Origin: Glycine soja
Lineage: Eukaryota; Streptophyta; Magnoliopsida; Fabales; Fabaceae
Length of the DNA stretch: 64,000 bases
Assembly: GCF_004193775.1 (NCBI RefSeq)
Contig: NC_041008.1
Span: forward strand, 3,040,958 to 3,104,957
Direction of reading: 5' to 3'
Position numbers and translations under genes: made by a program. The notes below the pieces were generated by a model. That model saw only the letters and a program-made list of their open reading frames with translations. It did not search any database and was not told the DNA's origin. Shown in pieces: positions 48,668 to 61,282 of the stretch (within the stretch, counting starts at the first letter, position 1; each line of letters starts with the position of its first letter).

Positions 48668-51600
48668 TTATACGTCTCTCTTTCCCATGGATCCAGATGA
48701 GTTCTGCTTCTTCTGTATTCCATACTGCCATGCATCTCTTGATTTGTCACCCCCATGCTCAAAATCATCTAAGGAATTCTCCATTGAATACCGCGATTGA
48801 CGAAGGTTCCCATTTCTGGAGCTAACTGGAGCACCCATATTCTCATCTTCTTCTGATGGTGGTCCCAACCTTGACTCCATATGCATGTCCATTGATCTAT
48901 ATCTTGGTCCACCTGATCTCATGCCCCTCATATTTGAGGAAGGCTTACCAGGCAATGATGTGTAAGAAGGTGCCTTAGATACAAGAAAGTCCTTAGGAAG
49001 AGAGTCCATGTCCATATAGCAATTTCGAGATTTTGCATCGTTAATCAACGCAGCCCAATCTTCAGATTGCAGCAGAGCATTTGCATTTCCCATGACCTGC
49101 CAATGATAACAGACTATGAATATCAACCAAAAAATGTCTTTGACCATTTAATAAACACACAGAAAGTCATTACTAAAAAATATGCAAAAGAAAGATAGTC
49201 ATACCCAAAGGGCCCTTCGTGCACGCGTAAGGGCAACATTCATTCGTCGTATATCAGCAACAAAGCCAACACCATGACTGGATGCACGCACACAAGACAT
49301 TATAATGACATCCCGTTCTTGACCTTGGAAGGCATCTACTGTATTGATATATAGATCCTTGCCTTCTTCTGAATTTAAGACTTCGTCAAACTCACGCTGG
49401 AGGCATTTCAACTGCAGCTTATAAGGAGTAATTATGCCAACAGTAATCTTTCCAACACCCAAAGACTTCACTGTTTTCTGAACATGCTCATACAATCGGA
49501 GACAAAATTGTGCTTCATGTATGTTTTGATAAGACACTGATCCACCTCTGTGAGACTCGCGCCCATGTCTGATGTCATAGAATATATAAGGTCTAAGTAA
49601 AGGGTCCTTATAGTATGGCTCATCAGGCAATTTAGCCACACTTTCACTATCAGTAAGGCGTCCCTGATAGAAGTACCTAGAAGGGAAATCTCGAATTTGG
49701 GGGTGCATTCTATACTGCACAGACAACAACATTGTTGGGCATCCTGCTTGTTGGAACCTTTCAAAAAGACTCCTACTGTACATCAATGTTCCAGCAGCCT
49801 TGCTTATAACTGTAGCAGGAAGCTGCTGAGGATCTCCAACAAGAACACATCGTGCTGCACCAAGAGAGAGGGGGGGCAGAATTGCCACCTCACTGGCTTG
49901 GGCAGCCTCATCAATGACCACCATATCAAAACCATGGGAAAGACGAGAAAACAACTTGCGCCCACTACTAGAAACTGTAGTGAAAACTACCTCTGCTTCA
50001 TTTGCAAAACTGGCCTCCAAACTAGCACGGGCCTCTTCCAAATTAAAACCACTACCAGGACGGAACCTACTTTCCAAAAGGGCAAGGCGAGACATCTCAA
50101 CCAAAACCTTGTCCCTGTTTTCAACCACAGCGGCAAGGTGCTGTAGCAAAGCATCTCTGTTCTGATCTCTGGCCATGAGAAGGTCAGGATCAACACCAAC
50201 AGATCCTTGGGAACGAACAGCAGCAGCAGTAGCATTTAGTTCCCTATGAAGACCATGTAACTGCTGAACCAATTGTGCCTCACGATTCTTTAATTGGTGC
50301 ATCCATCCCATAATTTCTTCCCGACTCTTGACAAGAAGCTGCTCAGTTCTACGCTCAACAGAAACTGCTTGGGCAGCACGTGTCTGAGAATCAACCCCAA
50401 CTCGAGCCACATCAGGTCGATATACTTTCATCTCTCCATCAATAAAACCACGATCAAGAACACGGGCAAGAAGCTCATCAGTGGCAGCATTAGATGGAGC
50501 ACAAACTAACATTCTAGGTTTTGGGACCAGTTTAGGTAAAGTTCGCAAGAGATTCTGGTCCATGTTTTGAAGAACTTCATCAATAGATCCTGTGGCGGCA
50601 TTATCTGAACTGATCTCATTGACTTGCTTGTAGCTCTCAGGGGCTACATGCTTAAGTAAAGAGGTGTAGTAGTGCTGATACTGCACAAGGTGAATGACAT
50701 TCAACATTCCCCATACCGTATGTGTTTTTCCTGTTCCCGGAGGTCCTTGAACAAGGGTAAAAGGCCAAGGTTCCTGCCTCTTTGTCGTTCCACTACTAGT
50801 ACCAGCTGCTGTATGCATAGCTGCCCACTGGATTGCTGCCAACTGGGGTTCATTGAAGGTCCTATGCAGATACTCAACAAAGTTCTGTGTGAAGCATTCA
50901 GGCATGGCTGGGGTCTGTTGTTCGTATTTAGGGAAGTGTTCAGGACTAGGCTGAAGGATTGCAGTTTGCATCTGTAAAGTAAGGAATTAGTCAGAATTGC
51001 AATCCCACAAAACTACCTGATACCAGAGTAAGTTTCAGCATATACCTGCAAATTTAAGCGACGAAATGCATGTAGGGCAATATACTCCCTCTGTGTGGTA
51101 GCAAGAGAACCAAGCACTGTGAGATACCAGATGCTTCCAGCTTGAAGTTTTCTAATGATATGATCATCATCAACCCTACAGGAAAGAACAATCTTATCCG
51201 AGTTTAACATTGGAACCAAAAAAGTACATTTCAACACAATCATTAAAAGAGCCCTTTAATGGGAAAGTTTGAACAAAAACTTGCCTGCTGGGATCATAAG
51301 AGTCTCCAACATAGTAATGTAAAATTGCACCGGGAGGATCACGGGTATCAATAGGTATGTGACGCCTAACAGTACCAACCACACGCCCAGTGACTTCTGA
51401 TTCCCCATCATCCTGAGCTAAAGATGAACTATTCTGCTTGGATCTAACTGCTTGCATGATGAAAATATCAACCCAAATGAACAACCAAAAAAATTATTAG
51501 AACAATTGATCCTGTACTAAATATTTGACAACAAACCTGATCCAGGCCTAGGGGATGAAAGGATTGCAACATCACCCTCCTTAAATGACCACTTAAACTC

Positions 51601-54600
51601 ATGTACTGGAAGAACCTTCACATCATACCAACCTAAAACAAGATTCAGATAAATTAAACCCACAAATTGACAAAAACAAAATGCATAAACACCAAAGTAA
51701 GGGCCGGAATATTTTTTTTCACATAATTATTAAATATTTAAGTTCTAATAAATAATAAGTTTAAAAAAATATTTATTATTAATTTTAAGGATAAAATTAG
51801 AGATATGATCTACTACTAGAAAAATTTTAAGCAAATATCAACTCAAAAACATATTTTTCATATATATTTTCCTTTATTAATATATTTTAATTTTAATTTT
51901 TCTTTTTTTTTCTCATATATACACAAAGGGTCCTAACGGAGGAGGGGCCAAGGGCCCTGCTTGACCCCCCTGGTATCCTTCTTCCCTGATTATATGATTG
52001 TTGAAGTTGCAGGGACAAAGCTACAAAACACAGTCAAAGTAAGGCTGAATACAAACAAAATTACAAGCACAAGAGAAAAACAAATTCCATGACCTTGGGA
52101 GACAAAGTTTCCATTATACAGGTGGAGCAATAAGTAGCAGTCCACAGCACAATCAAATTGTTGAGCAAAAGAACTAAAATACACATCTTACACAAAAAAG
52201 CACTGAAAGGTACAAGAGTACCTCTTTCTCTTGACTCATTTGCCTTCACTCGCACCATAATATGAGTATCCCTTGAAACTGTTTCTGTTGATTCTTCCCA
52301 GGTACTGTAAAGTTGAGCACGGCATTCTTCAAAAAGCAAAGGCTCAAATACTCTAACATACTCTTCCACTGATTCAAATCGTCCAGGAACACACTGTAGC
52401 TCAGTCTCCTCTGAATCACAGGATCCTCAATTAGTTACCAATAAGAATAAATTAACTTCCAAAAGAAACTAAAGGATATTACACTACTGGCGTTCGAGGA
52501 ACAAATGACCAAAGAAGGAAGTAATCATCAATTCATTTACTAGAAGCAAATGCATTTGAGCTTACATCTGCCGGCACATACTACAACATAAAGCCTTAAC
52601 CAAATAATATTAGGAACCAGCTACTTGAAACCATGATAATACATATTTAATTTTTCAAATGGATTGTTTTCAGTTTTCACCATGTAATCCCATCAACAGA
52701 AACTTAACTCTATTCATAATTGTGTATTTTGTCATCAACTCTACCCATGATATTCCCAGAAATCTATTTTATTTTCTTTAAGCTCTTAGACAACTCTATT
52801 CATAATTGTGTATTTTGTCATCAACTCTACCCATGATATTCCCAGAAATCTATTTTATTTTCTTTAAGCTCTTAGACAAGGTTATTGCATTTGTATGTTC
52901 TGAGGTGTTTAAACCCCACCACCCCTTGTGATCATAGTAATTCACATGAGAAAAATCTTCAGAAATTTTATTACATAGAGAAAATAGAAGGTGGATACAA
53001 AATGCCAGATTATTTAAACTACAATCAAGTTGTTAAGTAGTAACACCTTACATCTATCCACAATAGCTAAAGACTCTAATATCCATGAAATGGCCTTCTA
53101 ATTAATAAACCTGTATTTGAATGGAAGGATAGCCTTTTCTAATGAAGAACATATTTGGAATGCTTCTCTACAGTATTTGTATGTTCTGAGGTGTTTAAAC
53201 CCCACCACCCCTTGTGACCATAGTAATTCACAAGAGAAAAGTCTTCGGAAATTTTATTACATAGAGAAAACAAAAGGTGGATACAAAATGCCAGATTATT
53301 TAAACTACAATCAAGTTGTTAAGTGGTAACACCTTACATCTATCCACAATAGCTAAAGACTCTAATATCCATGAAATGGCCTTCTAATTAATAAACCTGT
53401 ATTTGAATGGAAGGATAGCATTTTCTAATGAAGAACATATTTGGAGTGCTTCTCTACAGTATTTGTGCTGTATATTTGTACTTTGCAGGATAACACTAAT
53501 AGTTGTTGAACTTAGTTTTGAAAAGTAATTGTCAAATAATTTTTAATATCCTTGTAGAGAAGACACGAAAGATTTTGCATTCAAAACCATTCATAAAATC
53601 CAAATCTCAGAAAACAAAACAAACAATCCCACACATTGTATTGAATAAAATCAGCAATTAGCATCACAGAGAACATGGAGAAAGATGGCAGATAATAGTT
53701 ATTATACTGAATTGAAGTAAAGCTCCAGGTTTCCCTTCCACCTGTTATCTTTTGATCTTTCTCAAGAAACAAGCCAACTTGAGAACCATAACACAAAAGA
53801 GGCATATGATGGTGGCTGGATTACATAAAGAATTCATGTAAACCAGGGGAAGCTATCAAATCAATATCAAATTTCATTCCAAAAACAACTGTCATCACCT
53901 TTTCATGTCTCTCCAGTGTTATGACTCTCACAGTGTGATAACTGGAGGAAGGGAGCAACAAGATGAGATATCAGAACACAACTTTAAGTGCAAAGAATTA
54001 AAAAAATTCAAATCCAAAACGACCATAAAGCTTATCAATAACATTATACATCTACATTAATGGTAATAATACAATTACTTGATACCTGGGTGATGCCAAA
54101 ACTTTTCACTGGTCACCTCCCGTATAAGGCGTTCAACAGAAGTGTCCTGGGGCTGGCTGCTGACAGGAGCCTGCTTCTTGATAGAAAGATGTTTCTTGTT
54201 TCCCAATTTGACATCATTGGAGCTTTGACCACTCAGTCCTGACTTCCTATTAGAATGGAGTACATTCTTCTGCTGCCTTGAATCTGACAGTTGTTTCCAT
54301 GAACCCTGTCTTGGAATGGGTGGTGGTAAATTGGCCTCTGTAGGAGGTTCTGTCTCACTGTTTAGCCTCCTGGATCTAACTGGTGGTCCAGATGTATCAC
54401 CATTGCAATCAGATTTAGGCTCTTGTGCTTCAGCATAGTTGCCACCTTCACCAGAAGATGTGTCGGTGAGCCTTTGATCCTTAGCTATCCCAACACGCTC
54501 AACTTGTGCAGGAACAGTGCGGACTTCTTTTATACGACTTATGACAGGTGATGAGAAAGTCTGCCTTCTAGGGGTTGAGGTTTTAATAGGACCTGCTTGC

Positions 54601-55478
54601 TTGACATCTTCCAAGTTAAGAAACATAGTCTGTCTATTACGTTTCTTTCCCAACATTTCCTCTTTACGTTGGTCAATCTTCCTCTTCACAGGATTATTTG
54701 CACACCTAAGTGCATGACTTGCTTCAATACCTTTCACTTCTTTTGGCTTGGGGATTAAAGGGGGTTCCTCCTGTGCATCAACAGAAGCTTCACTTTTTAT
54801 ATTGCTTTCTGAATTTGGAATACTATTGCTTTTCTGTTCACTAGAATTTGATTCTAGACCTATAGAAGCATGGCTACTCTTTTCATCATTTATACTATCA
54901 GAACTCTTAATATTTCTAGACTTACTGTCAGAAGCCACTGCAACACACCCATCCACCATTCCAGAAGTTGCTGGCTCTTCTGAAGCTTGACTTTGTCGTG
55001 GCAAACTACTACCTCCATTTGCAATAGCATTATTGCCTCCATTTGCATTAGCATTATTACCTCCATTTGCATTAGCAAAGCCACCCTCCTCATCAGACCA
55101 TTCCCCTTCTTCCCTCTCTGTAAATTGAGCATTGGCCGAACTTAATATCCGTGAATCCATAACATTCACATCTTCATCTTTAGAGGAAACCTTTGCATCC
55201 TGATCTCCTGCTCTCTTGGATTCAGCATCCAATTCAGGAACACCAGTGGATTTAGGCCGGACAAAAGGTTGAAATCCAGAGACAGATGAGGCATGTGAAA
55301 AAGCATTATTATTTACTATTCCTTGGGCAGCAGATGATGTTGCAAATAAGTCAGACGCGTGCGGATTTGTTGATGGGTGTGCCTTTTGGGGCTGGAAGCA
55401 GACAATACCTTCCCTCTCATCATTATCCTCGGCAGGTGGCTCATTGAGATCAAATAATGGCCTTCCTCGAGAACCCAT
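48668..55478 (-). CDS. UPF1/SEN1-like superfamily 1 RNA/DNA helicase
   Basis: Seven coding exons on the minus strand: 55478-54086, 52410-52222, 51632-51537, 51450-51285, 51175-51046, 50971-49205, 49096-48668, giving about 1389 aa. The start at 55478 (MGSRGRPLFDLNEPP) fits the conserved N-terminus of plant homologues; an in-frame ATG seven codons upstream is possible. Residues 1-460 are Ser/Asn-rich and probably disordered, with an EAR-like DLNEPP motif. The SF1 core has Walker A GPPGTGKT (734-741), CAPSNAATDELL, DEAAQ (about 1010), GDPQQLPATV, QYRMHP, DAFQGQERDVII and NVALTRAR (about 1240). The C-terminal 140 residues are low complexity. The family resembles Sen1/senataxin helicases that act in transcription termination and RNA surveillance; the exact role of this plant branch is not evident. 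Intron 4 is GC-AG and exon 4 has a tandem acceptor. A leader intron runs from 56546 to about 55597. Confidence 0.9.
52706..52877. repeat. 86-bp exact tandem duplication in helicase intron 1
   Basis: The unit beginning AACTCTATTCATAATTGTG and ending CTTTAAGCTCTTAGACA occurs twice head to tail with no differences seen, implying a recent duplication. Confidence 0.95.
52889..53460. repeat. 286-bp tandem duplication in helicase intron 1
   Basis: Two head-to-tail copies (from about 52889 and 53175) share nearly all bases, including TGAGGTGTTTAAACCCCACC and ATAAACCTGTATTTGAATGG, with about a dozen substitutions. A short open frame across the copies (53117-53329) has no family resemblance and is not considered a gene. 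Confidence 0.95.
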
Positions 55479-56546
55479 CTCATATGCATAAGTATACAAA
55501 CTAAATTCTGAATAAATAGTTGTACAGAAACGTTGCTTCTTTTCTTTTCAAGAGACAATATCCATGACATGCCCACAATGGGGAAAGACAGTGGACCTGC
55601 AAGTAGGCTTGAGGTATGAATTATAGTCGTCAGGCAATACAGAGAAACATATGAATTTACAGAATGAGTCATAACACATACAATTTTGGATGCAATATAA
55701 CCATAGAACAATGACAATAAATTGAATCTCTCAACTAAACCAAACCCAAACACACAATTACAAACAGACAGAAGAAAATCCACAATTTACCAATATTTAC
55801 TGACAACTCGGTTAGAAGCATTCACTGCATGTATAACTGCTGATCAAAATTAAACAAGCAAAAGAAATCAAAACGCAACACAAAAAGAGAATCAGAAATC
55901 CCTAACCAAAACCTAGCACCAAAAACAACCTGAAACCAAAACTAACACTGAGAACTCCCAAAGCCAATATTCAAGCAATCATCCAATGCTCGTCCACACC
56001 AATCCACCAAGCAAAAGAACTCCTCCTTTCAACAATCAGATGACAAGGAGGCCAATGAAACAGAGCACAACACAATCACACAAAACAGTCCTGAACTTCC
56101 ATAATTCCAAAGCTCAAATCAGAACACTGAAACCCAACCAGTGACCTAACAATCTTTTTAGGGTTTCAATAACCAAAACCTTTACCAACACCCCATCCAC
56201 CAAGATTCCAAATTCCCACACATACACCCTTCCCTTCACCAAGATCTTATCCTCACAGACACCCCACGTTCAGGAGATCATACCACTTGTCCTCCATTCT
56301 CCCAATCACAAACAAACCAAATAATGCACAAAAATCTAATATAAACAGTCAACCCTGATTTCCCCATTCACTACCACAATCATTCGCACATGATTCTCTC
56401 TACCCTTCCCAGATTTCCACCACCACTGAAATTATCAACACCAAACCCACCACCCAAATTATTATTATTATTATTATTTTTTAATTAAAAAAATTAAATA
56501 AAAAATCGACAATTAAATTAATTAGTCCTGGAGAGAGAGAATTTAC

Positions 56547-56740
56547 CTCTTCTCACTCCGCACAGAAGGGGAGGGGGGCGATTTAGAGAGAGAAGGAGAA
56601 AAATAGACCGAGGTAGAGAGAGAAGAGGGTCGCTCTATGGGTGCAAGTTAGAGAGAGAAAGTGTAGGTAGAGAGAGAAACAATGAGAATGCAATTTGATG
56701 AGGGAAAGAGAGGGTGTGGTGACGGGTTTTTATAGGAAAA
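56547..56740 (-). promoter_or_regulatory. Probable leader exon and core promoter region of the helicase gene
   Basis: On the gene's strand this stretch is rich in CTCTCT tracts typical of plant leaders and ends in the donor AGAAGAG|GTAAATT at 56547/56546. Sequence at about 56725-56735 (complement of TTTTTATAGG) gives CCTATAAAAA, a good TATA-box candidate just upstream. Confidence 0.5.
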
Positions 56741-56829
56741 CATGGATCCCATCTCTCCGGCCGGAGTTTGCACCGGCCACCGTTAAGTGATTTCCGTCCA
56801 AGGGCAATTTCGACACTTTATATATTTAC

Positions 56830-59467
56830 TTAATGCCGGGGTAAAGTCGTAAACTTGGTGCTGCCAGTGACAGTTTTGAGATTCCGATAATTCAGCAATA
56901 AGAAGCATGAATATACCTAAGGGGTAGTTTCGTAACTTCGTTGCTAAGCGAGTAGAGTGCATAGATATATATACCTAAGCGTGATCAAACGAAACGTGTT
57001 TCAAAATGTGCCCCCATGGCTCTGGACGGCGGCGAGTGGAAGCCACGCAAAATAGAGCGCGTGAGGAATTGGTTTTTGTTTATTTTTTAAAAATTAATAA
57101 ATATGAATCGTAATTTCTCTCGAAAAGGGATGTACTTTCTCCGGTGAACTCCTTCGTATGTCTCTTCGTAAATCTGATCCGTTTGTATCTCTTTTTTGTT
57201 AAGTGTTTTTAGAGAATGAAGTTATAAAAGGGGAAATTCATTTAAACATTTCCATTTGAATAAGTAGTATTTCAATTTAAATATTTTATTCTCTTAAAAA
57301 AAGATAGATTTTTTCATTAAGATTTCCTTTTGATAAATTTTCCTTTCTCAATTGTATTAATAAGATTCAGATAACTATGTATAATGGCACAAATTATGTT
57401 CAAGAAGATTACTACCATTTTTTTTAGAATATTAATTAATATTTTACTAGTTAATGATCATTATTAATTTTTTTTACCAACATTATTACAATGAGGGGAC
57501 GTTTGATTGGGGGGAGATTTGTTGTTTCCTGATAATCATAAGTGAGAAATTTAATTTTTCATATTTGATATGTAATATGAATATGTTCCGATAATGTTTT
57601 TTAATCAGTCTTTCACAAAACCTTTTTTAAAGGTGAAAATCTTATTTCTTCAATTTTATTTTTTACTACAAGTAAAAACATTATATTATTACTTATGAGA
57701 TTATATAATGGGGTAAATAATTAAAATAATTAATAAAAAAATATGTATAACTCTTTTATTCACAAAGAAATTTATCTAAAAAAATTTAATCATCAACCAA
57801 ACAAATTTTATTCATTCCTTAAAAAACATAATTCTTAGACATAAAATCTTCTCTCCTATCAAACACCCCTTGAGTATCTACCTATTTTTACCATTTATTA
57901 TTCAATTAAATAAATATTTATATGTACTAATTACATGTTGTTATATATAGTAAATTTGTTAACTTTTATAATAATTGTATTTAAGGTTATTTCTTACTAG
58001 TTAACACAATATAAAAGTCTTCGGACCAAAAAAAATGCAAAAGTCTTTACACACCGGTGGATGAAAATTAAATTCTCAATAATTTATTCTACTTATATAA
58101 AGAGGTTTCTTGCTTTAGTAGTATCATATTTTAGGATTTTTTTGTGGAATTACTCATTTAAAGCATTTAATTATAATGATAAAAGCATGAATTTATTAAT
58201 ATCTAATATTAATTTAAACATTATTTTATTTTATAATCCCTTCACTCTCTATATATAACGTAAAATAGCTATCTTGGGCCAGAGCGTTTTTAAATATCAT
58301 TATTTAGCGATAATATTTTTAGCTAGTTTTCTTTAATGTTTTTAGATATTATCTATTTCAATCTATTTTTTAATATTTTTAGTTATAACTTGAATTTTAA
58401 TATTTTTAAATCAAATTCTCAATAATTAATGTTTTCTTTCTAGTGTTTTTATACTCTTTGATGTTATCCTTTTGATTTTCTTTCCCTCATGTAACAAAAA
58501 ATATTATAATATAAATTATTTATCATAAATTTTTGTCTCTTCATAAATAAAAAATTAAAATGATTATATTAAATGAGAGTTTTTTTAGCTATAATTATTT
58601 AATGATAACATTTTTAGCTGGTTTTTTTTTTACTTTAGCATTTTTTGGAGATTTTTCTTAACTTCTTATATGTTTCAATCTATCATTTTTAAGATTTTTA
58701 ATTATAACTTGAATTTCAATTTTTTTTAAATCTCAATAATTAAAAATACCATTCATAATATAAATTGTTTATCACAGATCTAAAAATATAATTTATATGT
58801 CCAAAATATATTTATTTATTAAAAATCTAGTTATATACAATAAATATTTATTCTTTAATAAGATCTCAATTTCAAGACTTTTGAATAAAATAAATGATAA
58901 AGAGAGGAGATTCTTAAAGGTAATCGACCAAATTCACTTATAAGAAATAATAATATACAAATAAGTGAATATTTCACATTAATATCACAATGAAAAAAAA
59001 AATACATGGAATAAAGTGTAACTAATATGAAATGAGTGACACCAATTGAAGTAAAAATAATAATATAAACAATATCTTTCATAGATTTTTCTTTCCATTT
59101 ATTCATCCTAAATATATTTTTTAAGGCAACTAAATTTGACACACTTTTTATATCAAAGAAATTAATAAGAACTATTTTAATTGATATTTTTTCTTGAGCT
59201 ACAATTAGGGGTCCATATATAATCCGTTAAAAAAATACAAGCTTTCTGAAAATCGATAAAAAAAAAAAAAGGTTAAATTTTTTAACCAAATTTTTCTTGA
59301 TTGACCGGATCAAATGAATTTTTCACTTTGTAAAACTGAACAAATATTTTTAATACACATAAATTGTTGTGCATTTCACATATAACTTCTATATCTTTGG
59401 AGTGGTGAAGTGGTTTGGTGGTTGGAAGTAAGGACATAAGGGTTGGAGTGATAAGGAAGTTATGGGT
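56830..59467. other. Gene-free AT-rich region with an internal direct duplication
   Basis: No gene was recognised. Segments at about 58283-58430 and 58583-58745 are diverged direct copies (both with GATAA(T/C)ATTTTTAGCT, TTTCAATCTAT and TATAACTTGAATTT), followed in each case by CATAATATAAATT, so a block of about 280 bp was duplicated in tandem. Confidence 0.6.
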
Positions 59468-59475
59468 TCAAATAT

Positions 59476-60245
59476 TAGGGGTGTATGTATGGACATGAAT
59501 CTGCGGATTGGTCTGTTTAGCTTGCAGACTGTGTGGATAACATACCTGATTTTTTTAACCTGCATAGCAATCCTAGATTTTAGGTCTAGCTCATTTAGTC
59601 TACGGACTTCGTAGGCTTAATATGTAAAGTCCGTGAACTTATTCGTATCCATTGAAGGTGAGAGAAAAGCCCAATTGAAAAGAGAGAGAAAGGGAGAAAC
59701 CTTCAACAACATCATCTTCAAGTCCAAGAGAAGAATCTCCGTAAACATCACAAAAAACTCTTCCATGAATTTCACCCATCCAAGCACTCACATTCGAAGC
59801 AAATAACAGCAACAACAAAATCAAACCAATCATTGTCTTTTGCTTTTGGACGGTTGAGATTAAGAAAAAAAAACAACAAAAAATGGCATATTTTGTAGAG
59901 CACTTTGTTTTTGGGTTTTATGGGTAGATTTTTTATAATTATAATGCTCCTAAAGGGTGTTTACTGCTCACAGTGCATTGATTTTTCCAATAGTTGAAAT
60001 GTTGAATCACTAAGTCCAATGCCTGAGTCCAATAATTGCTTTAATTTTATGTTTTTTTAAAAAAAATCAAAAAAAATAATTTAGGCTCGTGGACTGGTCC
60101 ATTTATCCACGGGCTTTGTAGGTCGGATACAGACTATAAAAAAGTCCATTTGTTTCACAAATCGAATTTATCTGATCGGTATAAAATGCTGGCTTCGTGG
60201 GGTTGAACCTTAAACGGGACGGACCAATCCATATACTCACCCCTA
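59476..60245. mobile_element. Non-autonomous hAT-like transposon, 770 bp
   Basis: The left end TAGGGGTGTATGTATGG and the reverse complement of the right end, TAGGGGTGAGTATATGG, form terminal inverted repeats. The flanks TCAAATAT (59468-59475) and TCAAATCT (60246-60253) agree at 7 of 8 bases, the 8-bp duplication expected for hAT elements. Subterminal GGACTGGTCC/GGATTGGTC motifs appear at both ends. There is no transposase. The interior carries a fragment of a plant gene on the minus strand. Confidence 0.8.
59699..59833 (-). pseudogene. Captured 5' fragment of a pollen Ole e 1-like protein gene
   Basis: The minus-strand frame starts MIGLILLLLLFASNVSAW, a clear signal peptide, and continues GEIHGRVFCDVYGDSSLGLE, then DDVVEG. 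The GEIxGRVxCDVCGDSSxGPEDxVxEG block is, from memory, the conserved start of Ole e 1/extensin-like secreted proteins; here one of the two cysteines is Tyr. Similarity stops after VVEG, and the frame runs on 20 codons into transposon sequence. It lies wholly inside the hAT-like element. Confidence 0.65.
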
Positions 60246-60253
60246 TCAAATCT

Positions 60254-61282
60254 TTAACTAAAATAACATACCAATGATTAATATTTATCGATAAAAAATT
60301 TATGTTTTATTATGTTTTTTTTATTTCACCACTATATTTATGAATTTAGTGGATTTGCATTATCAATGTAAAAGTTTTTACAATGACAATTAATTAGAAA
60401 TCATGTGTTAGTATAACTTTTAATATAGTTACTGTCAAAGTCAACAAACTTATTTCGTTCCAAAATTACTTAGTTTTAGCTTTGAATTTTTTTTTTCAAA
60501 TTGATTGATGTTCTCACTTTTTAATGAGATATTCAAACATCTATTCCAATTTTGTCATATAATAAATAATGTTGTCTTCAAAGAGTTAATAATACATTTA
60601 TTGAAAATAAGAGAAAGAACACTAACACTTTAGTAAAACGATTTCCTAATAAATACTAATTCTATTGGAATACTTATTTTCTTGGTTTGTGTAAAAAAAT
60701 ATATAAACATAAGTCATTTTGGGAAGGAGAAAATATCATATATGATTATTTATTATTAGATGACTCTATAAAATACTTTATATTATCGGTAAACATTGTA
60801 TTTTTTCTATTTTTATTATATAATTTTTCTTGAATCTAACCAACATCGTAGAATTATATACACTTCACTATCCTCACCTTTATTTTGAATATATATGTTA
60901 TTGTCTACTTTAAAAAATAAACATTGTTGTAAAATATAATTAACTATTGACAAATTCTTTTAAAAATAAATTTTGAAATTTAATTTAGAGCAAAAGATAA
61001 AAGATAGTAGATTGAAAGTGATGCACAATTAAGAAAAATATATATAAATGAAAATAAAATAACAATAGTGTGAGGTGATTAAAGGAATAAATTTAGCTAA
61101 CTTAAAGGTAGTAGGTGAAATAAATGTCTAAAATAGAGGGAAAAGAGAAAGAATTCAGAATGTATAATCAAGAGAATATAAAGTGTAAGAATCACACTTT
61201 TAAAATTATAGATTCTAATTTATAATATAAAAAATATATATATTCTTATAGAACCACCACTATTCAAATGTTACTTGAACAT
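60254..61282. other. Gene-free AT-rich spacer
   Basis: No coding frame or recognisable repeat was found between the hAT-like element and the nested LTRs. Confidence 0.5.

Noticed and set aside
49697..50977. Several plus-strand open frames of 70-150 codons opposite the helicase
   Set aside because: They are antisense shadows of the conserved helicase exon 6; no motifs or independent start context.
53117..53329. 70-codon open frame in helicase intron 1
   Set aside because: It spans the junction of a 286-bp tandem duplication and has no family resemblance.
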